A DNA stretch of 51,811 bases from Candidatus Desulfofervidus auxilii (GTDB lineage: Bacteria > Desulfobacterota > Desulfofervidia > Desulfofervidales > Desulfofervidaceae). Below are positions 16,967 to 26,436 of this stretch, piece after piece (within the stretch, counting starts at the first letter, position 1; the number at the start of each line of letters is the position of its first letter). The notes under the pieces are model-generated. The model searched no databases, was not told the origin of the DNA, and worked only from the letters and a program-made list of their open reading frames with translations. The position numbers and the translations under genes are program-made. Location: the NCBI RefSeq assembly GCF_001577525.1, contig NZ_CP013015.1:1442618-1494428 (forward strand), in the 5' to 3' direction.

Positions 16967-17200
16967 CTATGTTTTATTTTGCTTCCACCTACTATCATTA
17001 AATTTTAATTTTATTAAAATATCTAACATTCTGTAAATCATGTTGAAATTCATTCTTTCAATGGCATAGGTATAATGTAAGACGCCCATCAGCAAATTGT
17101 TGATATCATGTGAAAGGCCTGCTGCCAGAAAACTTATGGCTTCCATACGCTGAATCTGGATTGCTTCAATGCATTTATGCCCTGAGTATGAGAGCTTCAT
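16967..17200 (-). pseudogene. histidine-kinase H-box fragment
   Basis: This 77-codon ORF contains QRMEAISFLAAGLSHDINN followed by LLMGVLHYTYAIE, which is the phosphoacceptor helix of a HisKA histidine kinase with its His. No sensor region precedes it and no ATPase domain follows, so it looks like the remnant of a lost sensor kinase. The start overlaps the end of the DUF2325 gene. It could also be a short expressed decoy, but nothing supports that. Confidence 0.5.
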
Positions 17201-17513
17201 GGCTACCCCCTTGTTTTTCTAACCATTTATTTAAGGCCTTTTTAAAAAGAGAAAGACTGGAACTCCTCAAAAAGAAAAAGGGCTTTCCCTGCTTTTTGCA
17301 CCTCTTTTTAATCAGGACACAGGCTGTATGAGAGGTAATATCAATTGGACAAAAAATAACATCAGCCCGCTCTACTAATCTGTACAATTTTCTCTTCCCC
17401 CCATTACAGTCCCCACAATGGTGATAAAACCGACACTTAGAAGCACAAACCGTTTCTTCGTAACGGCTGGCTAACCGATCCAATCCTCCTACAACTAAAA
17501 CCGACTTGCCCAT
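17175..17513 (-). CDS. DUF2325-type Cys-rich protein
   Basis: A 112-aa protein beginning MGKSVLVVGGLDRLASRYEE, the typical Rossmann-like DUF2325 opening, and containing ADVIFCPIDITSHTACVLIK and KQGKPFFFLRSSSLS, the later family blocks. A Cys/His cluster (CASKCRFYHHCGDC) suggests metal or redox sensing. The function of DUF2325 is unknown. A 17-bp dyad (17545-17561) lies 32 bases upstream of the start and matches the dyad before the HTH gene at 20900, so the two are probably coregulated. Confidence 0.75.
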   Translation of the reverse strand: MGKSVLVVGGLDRLASRYEETVCASKCRFYHHCGDCNGGKRKLYRLVERADVIFCPIDITSHTACVLIKKRCKKQGKPFFFLRSSSLSLFKKALNKWLEKQGGSHEALILRA

Positions 17514-17544
17514 AAGAACCTCCTTGAGTTTAAATAATTAAATT

Positions 17545-17561
17545 TGTTTATTAATTTAACA
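17545..17561. promoter_or_regulatory. 17-bp dyad, candidate operator of the DUF2325 gene
   Basis: Read on the minus strand it is TGTTAAATTAATAAACA, with TGTT at one end and AACA at the other. It matches the 20939-20955 site in 15 of 17 positions. Confidence 0.5.
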
Positions 17562-17578
17562 TAATAGATAAATTACCA

Positions 17579-18964
17579 TTATATGTCTGATATTTCAAAA
17601 TTAAATAAACTCTCTAAGTCCCAGGCCCATAGGAGTTGATATTGTAAACTGCTTCGTAATTGTTGAAATTGTTTAATTTCTTCTGAGGTAGCCTCTCCTG
17701 TCTTTACCTTGGTCCTTAAATCAAAAAACCCTTGGGGGAAAATTTGGGGTTTAACCCAGAGAGTGATCTTTTTCCTTAGATGGTAATCTTTAATTTTATA
17801 ATAGTAATTATCGGCATTTAGATACCGTGGGTCTTGAGAACCCTGACTAACAGTAGCAGCCAATTTTTCAAAGGCCTCCCTCGTCCCATGAGTGGTTTGT
17901 TCTGTGAATACTTCCAGATCCTCCTTGTTAGGAATATAGTCTCCTGCTTGATTTAAAGCCAGTTGGAAAGCCTTATAAGCGAAGAGAGCACAAAGGCATA
18001 TCTTCTCGTTATCTTCAATACTATTTTCAATGGTATTGATTTCTTTTAGCTGGCCGTTTTCATAAATGACGATATCTGGAGTTATTGTTTCTGCTATTCT
18101 GGTTTCAATAATTTTTGATACATATTTTGAAGGAAGCAGTGGATCTTCAATGTAAAAAATCTTAATTCCATGAATATGTTCTTTGATTTCATCGGCATAA
18201 CCAGGCACAAGTTGATTGGTAAGAAAACCTGGGGCAAGAAAGAAGGGAATACCAACGAAAGTCTCGTTATTTTCACAATAATTCTCAATACAATAATTTT
18301 TTATCTCTTTTAAGGAATCTAAAAATTCGTATGATAGGCTTTTAAAGGGAAGATTGTATTTAGTCAGAAGATAGTCACCCACTTTCTGAGAAAGACTGGT
18401 AAACATTGATTGCCAAGCATCAATAAATTCTTCATCACCGTGACCTATCAAAACCAAATTTGTATCTGAAATGGATAGGTCACCTCTTTGCAAAAACTCT
18501 TCTAACGCCCACACACGGTCAGCCAAGACTTTCACAGCAAAGGGATGATCATCTATCGCCCTGGTCAATTCAATGGGTAAAACTGTACTCACTGGTTCAA
18601 GTGGCTCCTCAGAAGGATTATCCGGCCTTAGGCCCAAGATGTATTTAATTTCTTCTATATGTCCGCTCTGGGAAGAGATAAATAAAGGCATAGCAATAAT
18701 CTTTTCTATATTTTGCTCTTCCAGGGACGATACTGCTTCAGAAATATTGGGATGGGTAAATTCCAGAAAACCGATTTCCACAGGGAAAGGTGTTTCCATA
18801 TCCTCAACAGCCCATTCCACATACCGATTCCAATCTTTGTTTGGAGAGCCATGAGCAATGACTAAAATACCTATATTAGGTGAAGTTTGAGCAGAAACCT
18901 GAGTAAAAAAGCCTAAAAAGATAAATAACCATAAAAAAACTAGCATTTTAGCTATCTTTTTCAT
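17579..18964 (-). CDS. exported CbiX/CbiK-like chelatase with C-terminal extra domain
   Basis: A 461-aa protein with a signal peptide ending in VSAQ. Two chelatase half-domains follow. The first is LVIAHGSPNKDWNRYVEWA with MPLFISSQSGHIEE. The second is VLIGHGDEEFIDAWQSM with GIPFFLAPGFL. Together they resemble sirohydrochlorin cobalt/iron chelatases. The last about 140 residues (CLCALFAYKAFQLAL, THGTREAFEKLAA) weakly resemble the FmdE domain. Sulfate reducers have a periplasmic CbiK form linked to haem or iron handling, which suits an exported protein in an iron locus. The start overlaps the triple-FeoA gene by 4 bases. Substrate unknown. Confidence 0.75.
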   Translation of the reverse strand: MKKIAKMLVFLWLFIFLGFFTQVSAQTSPNIGILVIAHGSPNKDWNRYVEWAVEDMETPFPVEIGFLEFTHPNISEAVSSLEEQNIEKIIAMPLFISSQSGHIEEIKYILGLRPDNPSEEPLEPVSTVLPIELTRAIDDHPFAVKVLADRVWALEEFLQRGDLSISDTNLVLIGHGDEEFIDAWQSMFTSLSQKVGDYLLTKYNLPFKSLSYEFLDSLKEIKNYCIENYCENNETFVGIPFFLAPGFLTNQLVPGYADEIKEHIHGIKIFYIEDPLLPSKYVSKIIETRIAETITPDIVIYENGQLKEINTIENSIEDNEKICLCALFAYKAFQLALNQAGDYIPNKEDLEVFTEQTTHGTREAFEKLAATVSQGSQDPRYLNADNYYYKIKDYHLRKKITLWVKPQIFPQGFFDLRTKVKTGEATSEEIKQFQQLRSSLQYQLLWAWDLESLFNFEISDI

Positions 18965-19710
18965 TTTGACCCTCCTTGGTTAATTGGGCTGACCATGACC
19001 TTTTCTGCTATTCCACGACCGATAGAAACAGCAAGCTGATTATCTACAGTGAGATAAAAAATACATCCCGCATGTTTTGCCAGGCCGGATGTAGCCTTGC
19101 GAGAGATCAATTCAATCTCCTTACCTATTCCTATTCCCGCCTCTTTTAAACGCTCCTCCAAATGGATACCACCTATGAGGCCGGCGATCTTGCCCCTATC
19201 TCCTAGTGCAAGATAACTAAGCTGTAAGCTCTGCCCATCCTTTTCCACCAAAATTTTTGAGGCCTCTCCAGTGCAAAGCTCAAGTTCTTTGTCATCCACC
19301 TTGATATTAAAGCTCTCTTCTGCTACATGTCCGGTAACTTTTATCTTTGTGCCTTCTTTAAGTCCCAATTTTTCTAAAATGTCCCTCGCCTCCTTACCAG
19401 CCGCTATCCTCTTAAGTATCCCATTTTCTCCTGCCTCCATTTCCAGAAGGTGTTTCTCTACTCCGTTCACATCCATAATCACTTTGTCCGCTATACCCTG
19501 CGCCAGAACAAGCTTTTTTCCTTCTAGCTCAAGACCCAATGGTCCTCGGTGTTCATGGGTAAGGCTACCCTGAAAACTAACCTTTACCCCTTCTCTTATG
19601 CCTAATTCGTTAAGGTATTCCTTTAATTCCTTTCCTCCTTCAATACTTATCACCTCAAAATTTCTCACTTCTCCTTTAACATAGTCTGTCAGCCTTCCTA
19701 CCTCTGCCAT
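18961..19710 (-). CDS. three tandem FeoA-like domains in one protein
   Basis: A 249-aa soluble protein made of three FeoA/SH3-like repeats of about 75-80 residues. Each has the family turn: LNELGIREGVKVSFQGS, LEKLGLKEGTKIKVTGH and LKEAGIGIGKEIELISRK. Each ends with the strand that closes the fold: LAQGIADKVIMD, CTGEASKILVE and IGRGIAEKVMV. FeoA is normally a single-domain partner of FeoB. A triple fusion away from feoB is unusual and may bind metal ions or a nucleotide cooperatively. It lies between the NifX-like gene and the exported chelatase in a tight minus-strand operon. Confidence 0.85.
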   Translation of the reverse strand: MAEVGRLTDYVKGEVRNFEVISIEGGKELKEYLNELGIREGVKVSFQGSLTHEHRGPLGLELEGKKLVLAQGIADKVIMDVNGVEKHLLEMEAGENGILKRIAAGKEARDILEKLGLKEGTKIKVTGHVAEESFNIKVDDKELELCTGEASKILVEKDGQSLQLSYLALGDRGKIAGLIGGIHLEERLKEAGIGIGKEIELISRKATSGLAKHAGCIFYLTVDNQLAVSIGRGIAEKVMVSPINQGGSK

Positions 19711-19734
19711 TTTTAAACCTCCTTTTTATTATTT

Positions 19735-20223
19735 TTAAGGCAGACGCCTCACCCGTCCCCCACATTTAGGACATTGCTTCTCCCGACACGGTAGCCCAGG
19801 TGGTAAAGACAAAACATAACCACAATTGAGGCAGACACATCTTTTCTGCCTACCTTGATAACCACTTAAGTAAGCATTAACACTAATGCGTCCGGGAACA
19901 GATAGTGATTGAAGGTTGTCTCTCTGAAACGCATCAAGTGCCCCTTTTACATTTTCCTGGTGTGTTTTAAAGATTTTAATGCTCGCTGTATGGAGAGCAA
20001 AAAGGGCATTAATATCTATATGCCTGACAATAACCACCTTTACTTCTTGGGCAGCTAACCATTGGCATACCTGGATGCCCACATCCCTGCTTTGTTCCAG
20101 GTAAGGATTTGATAAAAATCTCCCCTTTTTCCCATCGGTGAGGTAGTAATAATTTGATTCCCCAAAACGCTCATTGATCTTTTTGGTAGAGTTTTTCTCC
20201 TTTACCGGAATTGCTATCCACAT
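19735..20223 (-). CDS. NifX/NafY-like Fe-Mo cofactor-binding domain plus zinc ribbon
   Basis: A 162-aa protein. Residues about 1-105 match the dinitrogenase iron-molybdenum cofactor biosynthesis domain (MWIAIPVKEKNSTKKINERFG, and VKVVIVRHIDINALFAL followed by a short helix). The C terminus is a zinc ribbon or rubredoxin-like knuckle (CVCLNCGYVL, CREKQCPKCGG). No nitrogenase genes are nearby. Such proteins often occur with Fe-S and metal metabolism in anaerobes. It lies 24 bases upstream of the triple-FeoA gene and 14 bases downstream of the HTH gene, all in one operon. Confidence 0.82.
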   Translation of the reverse strand: MWIAIPVKEKNSTKKINERFGESNYYYLTDGKKGRFLSNPYLEQSRDVGIQVCQWLAAQEVKVVIVRHIDINALFALHTASIKIFKTHQENVKGALDAFQRDNLQSLSVPGRISVNAYLSGYQGRQKRCVCLNCGYVLSLPPGLPCREKQCPKCGGRVRRLP

Positions 20224-20237
20224 TGTTTTTTACCCCT

Positions 20238-20900
20238 TTATTGTTTATTAAAGCAATTAATAAAATTATATATTTTAACATTTGAACCAAATAAAATATC
20301 CCATTTATTGAGATATGGTTTATAAATACTTTGTGGATTCGTGGCATCAATACAAAGATAGCTTTTTTGCGCAAATATTTTTCTGGGAAAAATAAAAAAG
20401 TAAAATTTTTCTTGAATATATAAAACCACTATTAATATGTGTGCCTTTTTAACACTTGGCGCACTTACACGCACTACATAATAGGTATGTCTATTTAATC
20501 TAGTCACTTTTGTTGAAATTTTAAATTTTATTAATTTATTATTTTTAATCTGCAGCAGACGCAATTTTACCTTACCATGTAATACAGGCTCTAATCCCAT
20601 TTTTTGAAGTCTCTCAATAACCAAAGCATAAGCTTGATTTTTTAAATCTTTGCTTTCCTTCCACTTTTGGCACAACAAAAAAAGTTGTTTTTTAGAATAT
20701 AATTCCCGTTTCCTATAGGACAAAAAACCTTTACCATATATTACATCACAAATTTGCCTGACCCTTTCTCTAGTAAGCCCGAATTTCCCCGCAATGGCGC
20801 TCCCTGAAAGAAAAGGGTCATGTCTTAAATCTTTAATCGCCATTAAAAGTTCCTCACCGTGTCTTTTTTGAAGCCCATGAACAAATTTTTCTAGAGTCAT
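20238..20900 (-). CDS. putative DNA-binding protein with sigma-region-4-like HTH
   Basis: A 220-aa protein. The N-terminal part has LSGSAIAGKFGLTRERVRQI, a helix-turn-helix almost identical in form to sigma-70 region 4. The C-terminal half is beta-rich (HTYYVVRVSAPSVKKAHILI, KFYFFIFPRKIFAQKS) and loosely recalls PD-(D/E)XK-like folds, but I see no convincing catalytic set. As first gene of the NifX/FeoAx3/chelatase operon, with a TGTTA/TAACA dyad 39 bases before its start, it is a candidate autoregulator of the locus. That role is inference. Confidence 0.7.
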   Translation of the reverse strand: MTLEKFVHGLQKRHGEELLMAIKDLRHDPFLSGSAIAGKFGLTRERVRQICDVIYGKGFLSYRKRELYSKKQLFLLCQKWKESKDLKNQAYALVIERLQKMGLEPVLHGKVKLRLLQIKNNKLIKFKISTKVTRLNRHTYYVVRVSAPSVKKAHILIVVLYIQEKFYFFIFPRKIFAQKSYLCIDATNPQSIYKPYLNKWDILFGSNVKIYNFINCFNKQ

Positions 20901-20938
20901 TATTACATTACCTCCTACTAAGTTATATAATTTATATT

Positions 20939-20955
20939 TGTTAAATTAAATAACA
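20939..20955. promoter_or_regulatory. 17-bp dyad, candidate operator of the HTH-led operon
   Basis: TGTTAAATTAAATAACA has TGTTA and TAACA arms around a seven-base AT core. It shares 15 of 17 positions with the site at 17545-17561 and a 12-base core with the dyad before feoA. Confidence 0.55.
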
Positions 20956-21024
20956 TACTAGAAATAAGTTGTCAAGAGGAAAATTTTTTCAAAAATCTGC
21001 GATTGATTTTTGGAAAAAATTCCA

Positions 21025-21144
21025 ACCTGCCCGACGGCAAGCAGGCGGGCCTGCCCGACGGCCGTGTCTGCCGACAGGCAGGCAGGCCCATTTTTTGTTC
21101 TAACGTCTCTCCTGGCAGACCTACCTGCCAACAGGCGGGCGAGC
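21025..21144. repeat. GC-rich palindrome cluster
   Basis: Tandem and inverted copies of CCTGCCCGACGGCAGG-like units: 21026-21045, about 21050-21063, a CTGCCGACAGGCAGGCAGG variant near 21069-21087, and a decayed CCTGGCAGACC/CCTGCCAACAGGCGGGC at the right. The units match the perfect palindrome at 6949-6980. The GC content is sharply above the flanks. Confidence 0.8.
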
Positions 21145-21380
21145 ACTCCTTGACAGCCCCAGCCTTAAAAAATGATTTTTTATAATGTTATAGCTTAAAA
21201 TTAAAAACAATTATCATACTGTGGGTAAGGTCAGTTACTATATTTGACCGTTTTGTTTTAAAGTTATTACTGTTTTGAGTAGCCTACCTTATCTTTTTAG
21301 AAAGCTTCTAAAAATTCTGGGGAAAGTCCTGGAAATAATCAACATTGACTATTAGAAATTTATGGCCTATAAAATAGAAA

Positions 21381-24300
21381 ATGGGAATCATAATTCCTGA
21401 TTATAATATTGGGGAAAAGCTAGGTGAAAGTCCCCAGTCTGTAGTATATAAGGCGTTTCACAAAAAAAATCCCAGGCAGCCATTAGTCCTTAAGATTCTA
21501 AAGGGAGTTTTGCTGTCTGAAGAACAAAAAAGATATTTTCGGCAGAGAATTGAACATCTTAAGGTTTTACATGATACCCGTGTTATCATTCCTTTATCTT
21601 TTAAGATAATAGGGGGTGTCCCGTTTTTCACTCAGAATTATTTTGATGGAATAACACTGGAACAGTGGGCCAAAAGACAAACCAAAATTGCCTTAGATAA
21701 ATTTTTGGTTATAGCTTGCCAAATAGCCGAAGTCCTCCATAATGTTCATGAAGCAGGCATTATTCATGGTGGGGTCAAACCTCATAATATTCTAATTCAA
21801 CCTAAGAATCTTGATATTCGCTTAATTGATTTTATAACCCCTTTAGATGTGAAAGATGTGAGTCATTTTATTTATGACCCTTATTTCATTGAAGGGACAT
21901 TGGCTTATACCTCTCCTGAACAAACAGGACGTATCAACCACAGAGTTGATTTTTCTACTGACCTTTATTCCTTAGGAATCACCTTTTATAAATTGCTAAC
22001 AGGAAAACTTCCTTTTTTTTCCACTGATCCTCTGGAATTAATTCATTCCCACTTAGCAGAGAAGGCAACACCTGTATGTGAATTAAATCCCGAAATTCCT
22101 TCTATTTTAAGTAAGATAGTGGCCAAGTTAATGTTAAAGCAACCTGAAAAACGTTACCAGAGTGCTTCAGGACTGTTGGCTGACCTCAAACAATGTCAGG
22201 ATAATTATTTAACTACCGGTATAATTAGTGAATTTCCTTTAGGAGTTTATGACCGCAGCCATCGCATTACTTTTGTCTCTAAAATGGTGGGACGTGATAA
22301 GGAGACTGAAATTATCCTTGAGGAATATAATAAAGTGACTGATGGGGCTTTTTGCTGTTTATTAATTTCTGGGCTGCCTGGTATCGGAAAGACTCGTTTA
22401 ATTCAAGAGCTTCAGAAATCCATTGTGGAGCATAGAGGTTATTTTACCTCTGGGAAATTTGATGTTTATCAAAAGAATATTCCATATAGCTCCCTTATCC
22501 AGGCCTTTAGGAATTTAATGAGAACTTTTTTGACTGAAAGTGATGAAAGGGTAGCTTTTTGGAGACAAAAGATTATGAAAGCAGTTGGAAATGATGGGCG
22601 GGTGGTCACTGATGTGATTCCAGAACTAGAAACCCTGATTGGCCCTCAACCGCAGGTTAAGCCACTACCACCTGTAGAGTCCAAAAATCGCTTCCAAGAT
22701 GTCTTTGGCCGTTTTTTGGCCTGTCTGGCTGGCAAGGAACATCCCCTGGTGCTTTTTATTGACGACCTTCAATGGTGCGATGTGGCCTCCTTTGATTTTT
22801 TGGCTAACATCTTTGCTAACTACCAAGAACACCCCTATCTGTTACTTTTAGGAGCCTATCGTCATAATGAAGTAGATTCAAGCCATCCACTGACAAAGCT
22901 AATACGGAACATCAGGAAAAACGCTCAACCTTTAAAAGAAATTAGGTTGGAATCTCTTAAACCACAGCATTGTCATGAGATGATTTCTTATATCTTGGAT
23001 TCTCCGCTTTCAGAAACCCAGGCCTTAGCAGATTTTATAACCGAATTTAGCGAGGGAAATCCTTTGTTTGTGAGCGAAATGTTATCTTATCTGTATAATG
23101 AAAATTTACTCTTTTTAAATGGAAACAGACAATGGCAATGGGACATAGATAAAATCAGGCAGTCTGATATGCCACCCACCATTGTAGCCCTTTTTTACTC
23201 AAAGATCAAAAAACTGCCTCCTGAAACCATTGAGTTGCTAGAACTTTGTGCTTGCATGGGAAACCGCTTCACGCCAGACGAGGTTGCATTAGTGAAAGAA
23301 CTCCCGTTGTTTGATACATTTGAAAGGCTAAAGCCTGCCTTAAGTCAGCAACTTCTAATAGAAAATAGGGATGAATTGCGATTTGTTCACGATCGGGTAC
23401 AGGAGGCAGTGCTCTCCACCATAAGAGCTGAAAGGAAAAGAAAAATCCATTGGGAGATTGGAAACCACCTGCTTTCTGTTATTCCCAAAGGAGCAGACTT
23501 AGAAAAACTGGATAACCTCTTTACCATTGCTTCTCATCTTAATTTAGGAAGGGAAGAGGAATTAGATAAAAAAAGGCTTTATCAATTGTCGGATATTAAC
23601 TATCATGCAGGTAACAAGGCCTTAAATGCTTTAGCTACAGAAGCAGCTAATGAATATTTTAGACAAAGCCTTGAATTATTACCAGAGGATTGCTGGGAAA
23701 TGCAATATCAGAGAACATTTAAGATTTTTCAAAAATTGGCCAAGACCGAGTTGATGTGTGGAAGATATGAGAACTCAGAAAAACTGCTGAATCAATTACT
23801 TGAACATGCTAAAACTGATTTGGACAAGGCAGAGGCCCTGGCAGAGCAAACCACTTCGCTTTCATCTATAGGCAATTTTATAAAGGCTATTGAAACCGCC
23901 AACCGCGGATTGGCCTATTTCGGAAAATCTATTCCAGAAGAACCTGAACTTGCAGAGGAGAAACGAGAGCAGTTAATGAATGAAATCAATTCCCAATATG
24001 GTGATAGAATTTGGGACATTCTTCTGAATATGCCATTTACCAAGAAAAGGAGGAGTAAAATTGAATTGGCCTTTTACAGTGAACTTATCCCTGACTTATA
24101 CATGTCAGGTCTGGTGCCCCAACTATATCTTTCGGCAGTGCAGTCCACCAAACACTGTTTAGAAGGGGGCATGGATGAATCGGTAATTTACTCCTTTTCT
24201 ATCATGGGGCTCTATCTGGGGGAACAAGGAAAATTTGAACAGGCTTTTAAGTATGAAGACCTAGCCCTTAATTTGTGTGAAAGATACCCCAATACCTTTG

Positions 24301-26414
24301 GGGCTACACGAGGGATGAATGGAGTTGCTTGGGTCACTATGCATACCAGGCATCATCCTCAAGAGATTGTTAACCATTGTTTAAAAGGAATTCAGTGGGG
24401 GAAAAACTGTGGTGATTTATATAATGCTGGACTCCTGTACGGGCCATTGATGTGGAGTCTTCAGGTGCAAGGGGCTGACCTATTGGCCATTGAAGAATAT
24501 GCCCAAGAGTGCCTCCAGTTTTCTCAAAAATACCATTTAACCTTTTCTGTTGCCCTGGCTGAGGCCATGCAATCTGCTTGGATTGCACCTATGAAGAGAG
24601 ATTACACACCCATTCCTATGGAGGAGAAGATAAAAAAATGGGAGAGGGAAAATCATATTTCTGCCGCAGGAAGCTACATTATCCATATGGCCTTAACTCA
24701 TTATTATTTTGGAGAATATGAAAAAGCGGAACATTATTTACAAATACTCAAGCGCTATCTGAGAGGACTTACTGACCATCTATTAAAGCGACAGTGGTAT
24801 GTATTTCAAGTGCTCAATGCCCTTAGGCTTTATGAAAGGAAAATCATTTATCAAAGCAAACACCAAGTGCTGTCTTATATTCAACCCCTAATCAAAAAGA
24901 TTGAATCCTGGACTCAATATGGTCCCATGCTTAGGCCTTATCTGTCCTTTATCTATGCAGAATTGGAAAGGGCTATTGGTGATTTAAAAAAGGCCAGGAA
25001 CCTTTACTTTGATGCTATAGCCATGGCCCATGAGCAGCGATATACCTTTCTAGAAGCTCACCTTAATGAAAACCAGGGAGAACTTCTCAGGGAACTAGGT
25101 GTAGGAACAGCCGAACTTTACTTTAAAGAGGCAGCTAGGCTATATAAAAAATGCCATGCCGAACGAAAAGAGTTTTTTCTTATAGAAAAATATCCACAGT
25201 ATTTTGAAGAAAAAGTTTCTGTAACAGCTGGACCCCAACCCATTGCTCCTACCCTCCCCTGTTTAGATGCCGATTACCTAATGAAGTCTTCAACTGCTAT
25301 TTCAGCAGAGATAGACCTGGATCTCCTCTTGGGAAAGATTATGAATGTGGCTTTAGAGGCTTCTGGAGCCCAGCATGGTTACCTTTTGATCGAAGAAGAT
25401 AACACACTCCTGGTTGTGGCTGAGAGTCACATCAGCAGAAAAGATAAAACCCGAAATACTAAATATCACTTTGAACAGGCTACAGATATTTGTAAGGCTA
25501 TTGTCCGTTATGTGTATAGAACCAGAGAAAGAATAGTTCTCAACAATGCTTCTCAAGAGGGAGAGTTTAAGGAAAATCCTGAAGTACAGGACATGGGGCT
25601 TCAATCTGTCCTTTGTCTTCCATTGATTAAACAGTCTAAGTTAATAGGGATTTTATATTTAGAAAACCGCTTGGCTGATTCAGTTTTTACTGCAGAAAGA
25701 ACAAAGATGACCCAATTGTTAGCCTCTCAGGCTGCCATTTCTTTAGAAAATGCGCAATTAGTAAATAAAATGAAACAGGCGGAACACCAAATTAAGACCT
25801 CACTTAAAGAGAAAGAGTTACTTCTAAAAGAAATTCACCATCGTGTAAAAAATAATTTACAGATTATTTCCAGTCTGCTCAATCTTCAACTGGAACATAT
25901 CAAAGACCAACAGGCAATTGAGGCATTTAAAGAGAGCCAAAACCGGGTAAAATCCATGGCCCTCATCCATGAAAAATTGTATCAATCCAAAGATTTATCA
26001 AAAATAGAGCTTGCTGAATACATCCAGACCTTAACCACTACCTTGTTCCGCTCTTATAAGACCTCTCCAGGCACTATTGCCTTGAAGATAAATGCCCAAG
26101 ATGTTTTACTGGACATAAATATTGCTATTCCCTGTGGTTTAATTATAAACGAACTTGTTTCAAATGCCCTAAAATATGCCTTCCCTTCAGGTAAGGAAGG
26201 CGAAATCTGTATTAACTTATATCCACAAGATGACAAGATTATCTTGGTTGTTAATGATAATGGAATAGGTTTACCTAAAGATTTAGATTTCCAGAATCCA
26301 AAAACACTGGGTTTGCAGTTAGTAATGACTTTAGTAAAACAACTTAGGGCTACTATTGACTTGGATAGAACTAGAGGAACAGAGTTTAAGGTGACCATTC
26401 CTTATCAGAAATAA
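21381..26414 (+). CDS. giant pseudokinase-AAA-TPR-GAF-histidine kinase
   Basis: A 1677-aa cytosolic signalling protein. Residues about 8-270 are a protein-kinase fold with Lys38, but HRD reads HGG (129-131) and DFG reads DFI (150-152), so phosphotransfer is doubtful. A P-loop ATPase follows: Walker A GLPGIGKT (331-338) and Walker [11 protein letters not shown]. The middle is helical and TPR-like, as in Predator/AAA_16 sensors. A GAF domain starts at about 1294. The histidine kinase of HisKA_2 type has [20 protein letters not shown] (His 1486-1487), [13 protein letters not shown] and [10 protein letters not shown]. The hybrid kinase gene begins 22 bases downstream, so the two likely form one pathway. 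The signal is unknown. Confidence 0.88.
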   Translation: MGIIIPDYNIGEKLGESPQSVVYKAFHKKNPRQPLVLKILKGVLLSEEQKRYFRQRIEHLKVLHDTRVIIPLSFKIIGGVPFFTQNYFDGITLEQWAKRQTKIALDKFLVIACQIAEVLHNVHEAGIIHGGVKPHNILIQPKNLDIRLIDFITPLDVKDVSHFIYDPYFIEGTLAYTSPEQTGRINHRVDFSTDLYSLGITFYKLLTGKLPFFSTDPLELIHSHLAEKATPVCELNPEIPSILSKIVAKLMLKQPEKRYQSASGLLADLKQCQDNYLTTGIISEFPLGVYDRSHRITFVSKMVGRDKETEIILEEYNKVTDGAFCCLLISGLPGIGKTRLIQELQKSIVEHRGYFTSGKFDVYQKNIPYSSLIQAFRNLMRTFLTESDERVAFWRQKIMKAVGNDGRVVTDVIPELETLIGPQPQVKPLPPVESKNRFQDVFGRFLACLAGKEHPLVLFIDDLQWCDVASFDFLANIFANYQEHPYLLLLGAYRHNEVDSSHPLTKLIRNIRKNAQPLKEIRLESLKPQHCHEMISYILDSPLSETQALADFITEFSEGNPLFVSEMLSYLYNENLLFLNGNRQWQWDIDKIRQSDMPPTIVALFYSKIKKLPPETIELLELCACMGNRFTPDEVALVKELPLFDTFERLKPALSQQLLIENRDELRFVHDRVQEAVLSTIRAERKRKIHWEIGNHLLSVIPKGADLEKLDNLFTIASHLNLGREEELDKKRLYQLSDINYHAGNKALNALATEAANEYFRQSLELLPEDCWEMQYQRTFKIFQKLAKTELMCGRYENSEKLLNQLLEHAKTDLDKAEALAEQTTSLSSIGNFIKAIETANRGLAYFGKSIPEEPELAEEKREQLMNEINSQYGDRIWDILLNMPFTKKRRSKIELAFYSELIPDLYMSGLVPQLYLSAVQSTKHCLEGGMDESVIYSFSIMGLYLGEQGKFEQAFKYEDLALNLCERYPNTFGATRGMNGVAWVTMHTRHHPQEIVNHCLKGIQWGKNCGDLYNAGLLYGPLMWSLQVQGADLLAIEEYAQECLQFSQKYHLTFSVALAEAMQSAWIAPMKRDYTPIPMEEKIKKWERENHISAAGSYIIHMALTHYYFGEYEKAEHYLQILKRYLRGLTDHLLKRQWYVFQVLNALRLYERKIIYQSKHQVLSYIQPLIKKIESWTQYGPMLRPYLSFIYAELERAIGDLKKARNLYFDAIAMAHEQRYTFLEAHLNENQGELLRELGVGTAELYFKEAARLYKKCHAERKEFFLIEKYPQYFEEKVSVTAGPQPIAPTLPCLDADYLMKSSTAISAEIDLDLLLGKIMNVALEASGAQHGYLLIEEDNTLLVVAESHISRKDKTRNTKYHFEQATDICKAIVRYVYRTRERIVLNNASQEGEFKENPEVQDMGLQSVLCLPLIKQSKLIGILYLENRLADSVFTAERTKMTQLLASQAAISLENAQLVNKMKQAEHQIKTSLKEKELLLKEIHHRVKNNLQIISSLLNLQLEHIKDQQAIEAFKESQNRVKSMALIHEKLYQSKDLSKIELAEYIQTLTTTLFRSYKTSPGTIALKINAQDVLLDINIAIPCGLIINELVSNALKYAFPSGKEGEICINLYPQDDKIILVVNDNGIGLPKDLDFQNPKTLGLQLVMTLVKQLRATIDLDRTRGTEFKVTIPYQK

Positions 26415-26436
26415 TAAAATTTGATGGAGTAAAATC

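Larger units (their letters stand above)
20901..21380. other. divergent intergenic region with operator and GC-rich repeat
   Basis: This holds the dyad at 20939-20955, the GC-rich palindrome cluster at 21025-21144, and the AT-rich upstream region of the large kinase gene. No gene is seen. The short ORFs that cross the GC-rich block are translations of the repeat. Confidence 0.7.

Noticed and set aside
21003-21185. 60-62 aa ORFs on both strands around 20958-21185
   Set aside because: They are translations of the GC-rich repeat cluster (PDGKQAGLPDGR-type peptides).
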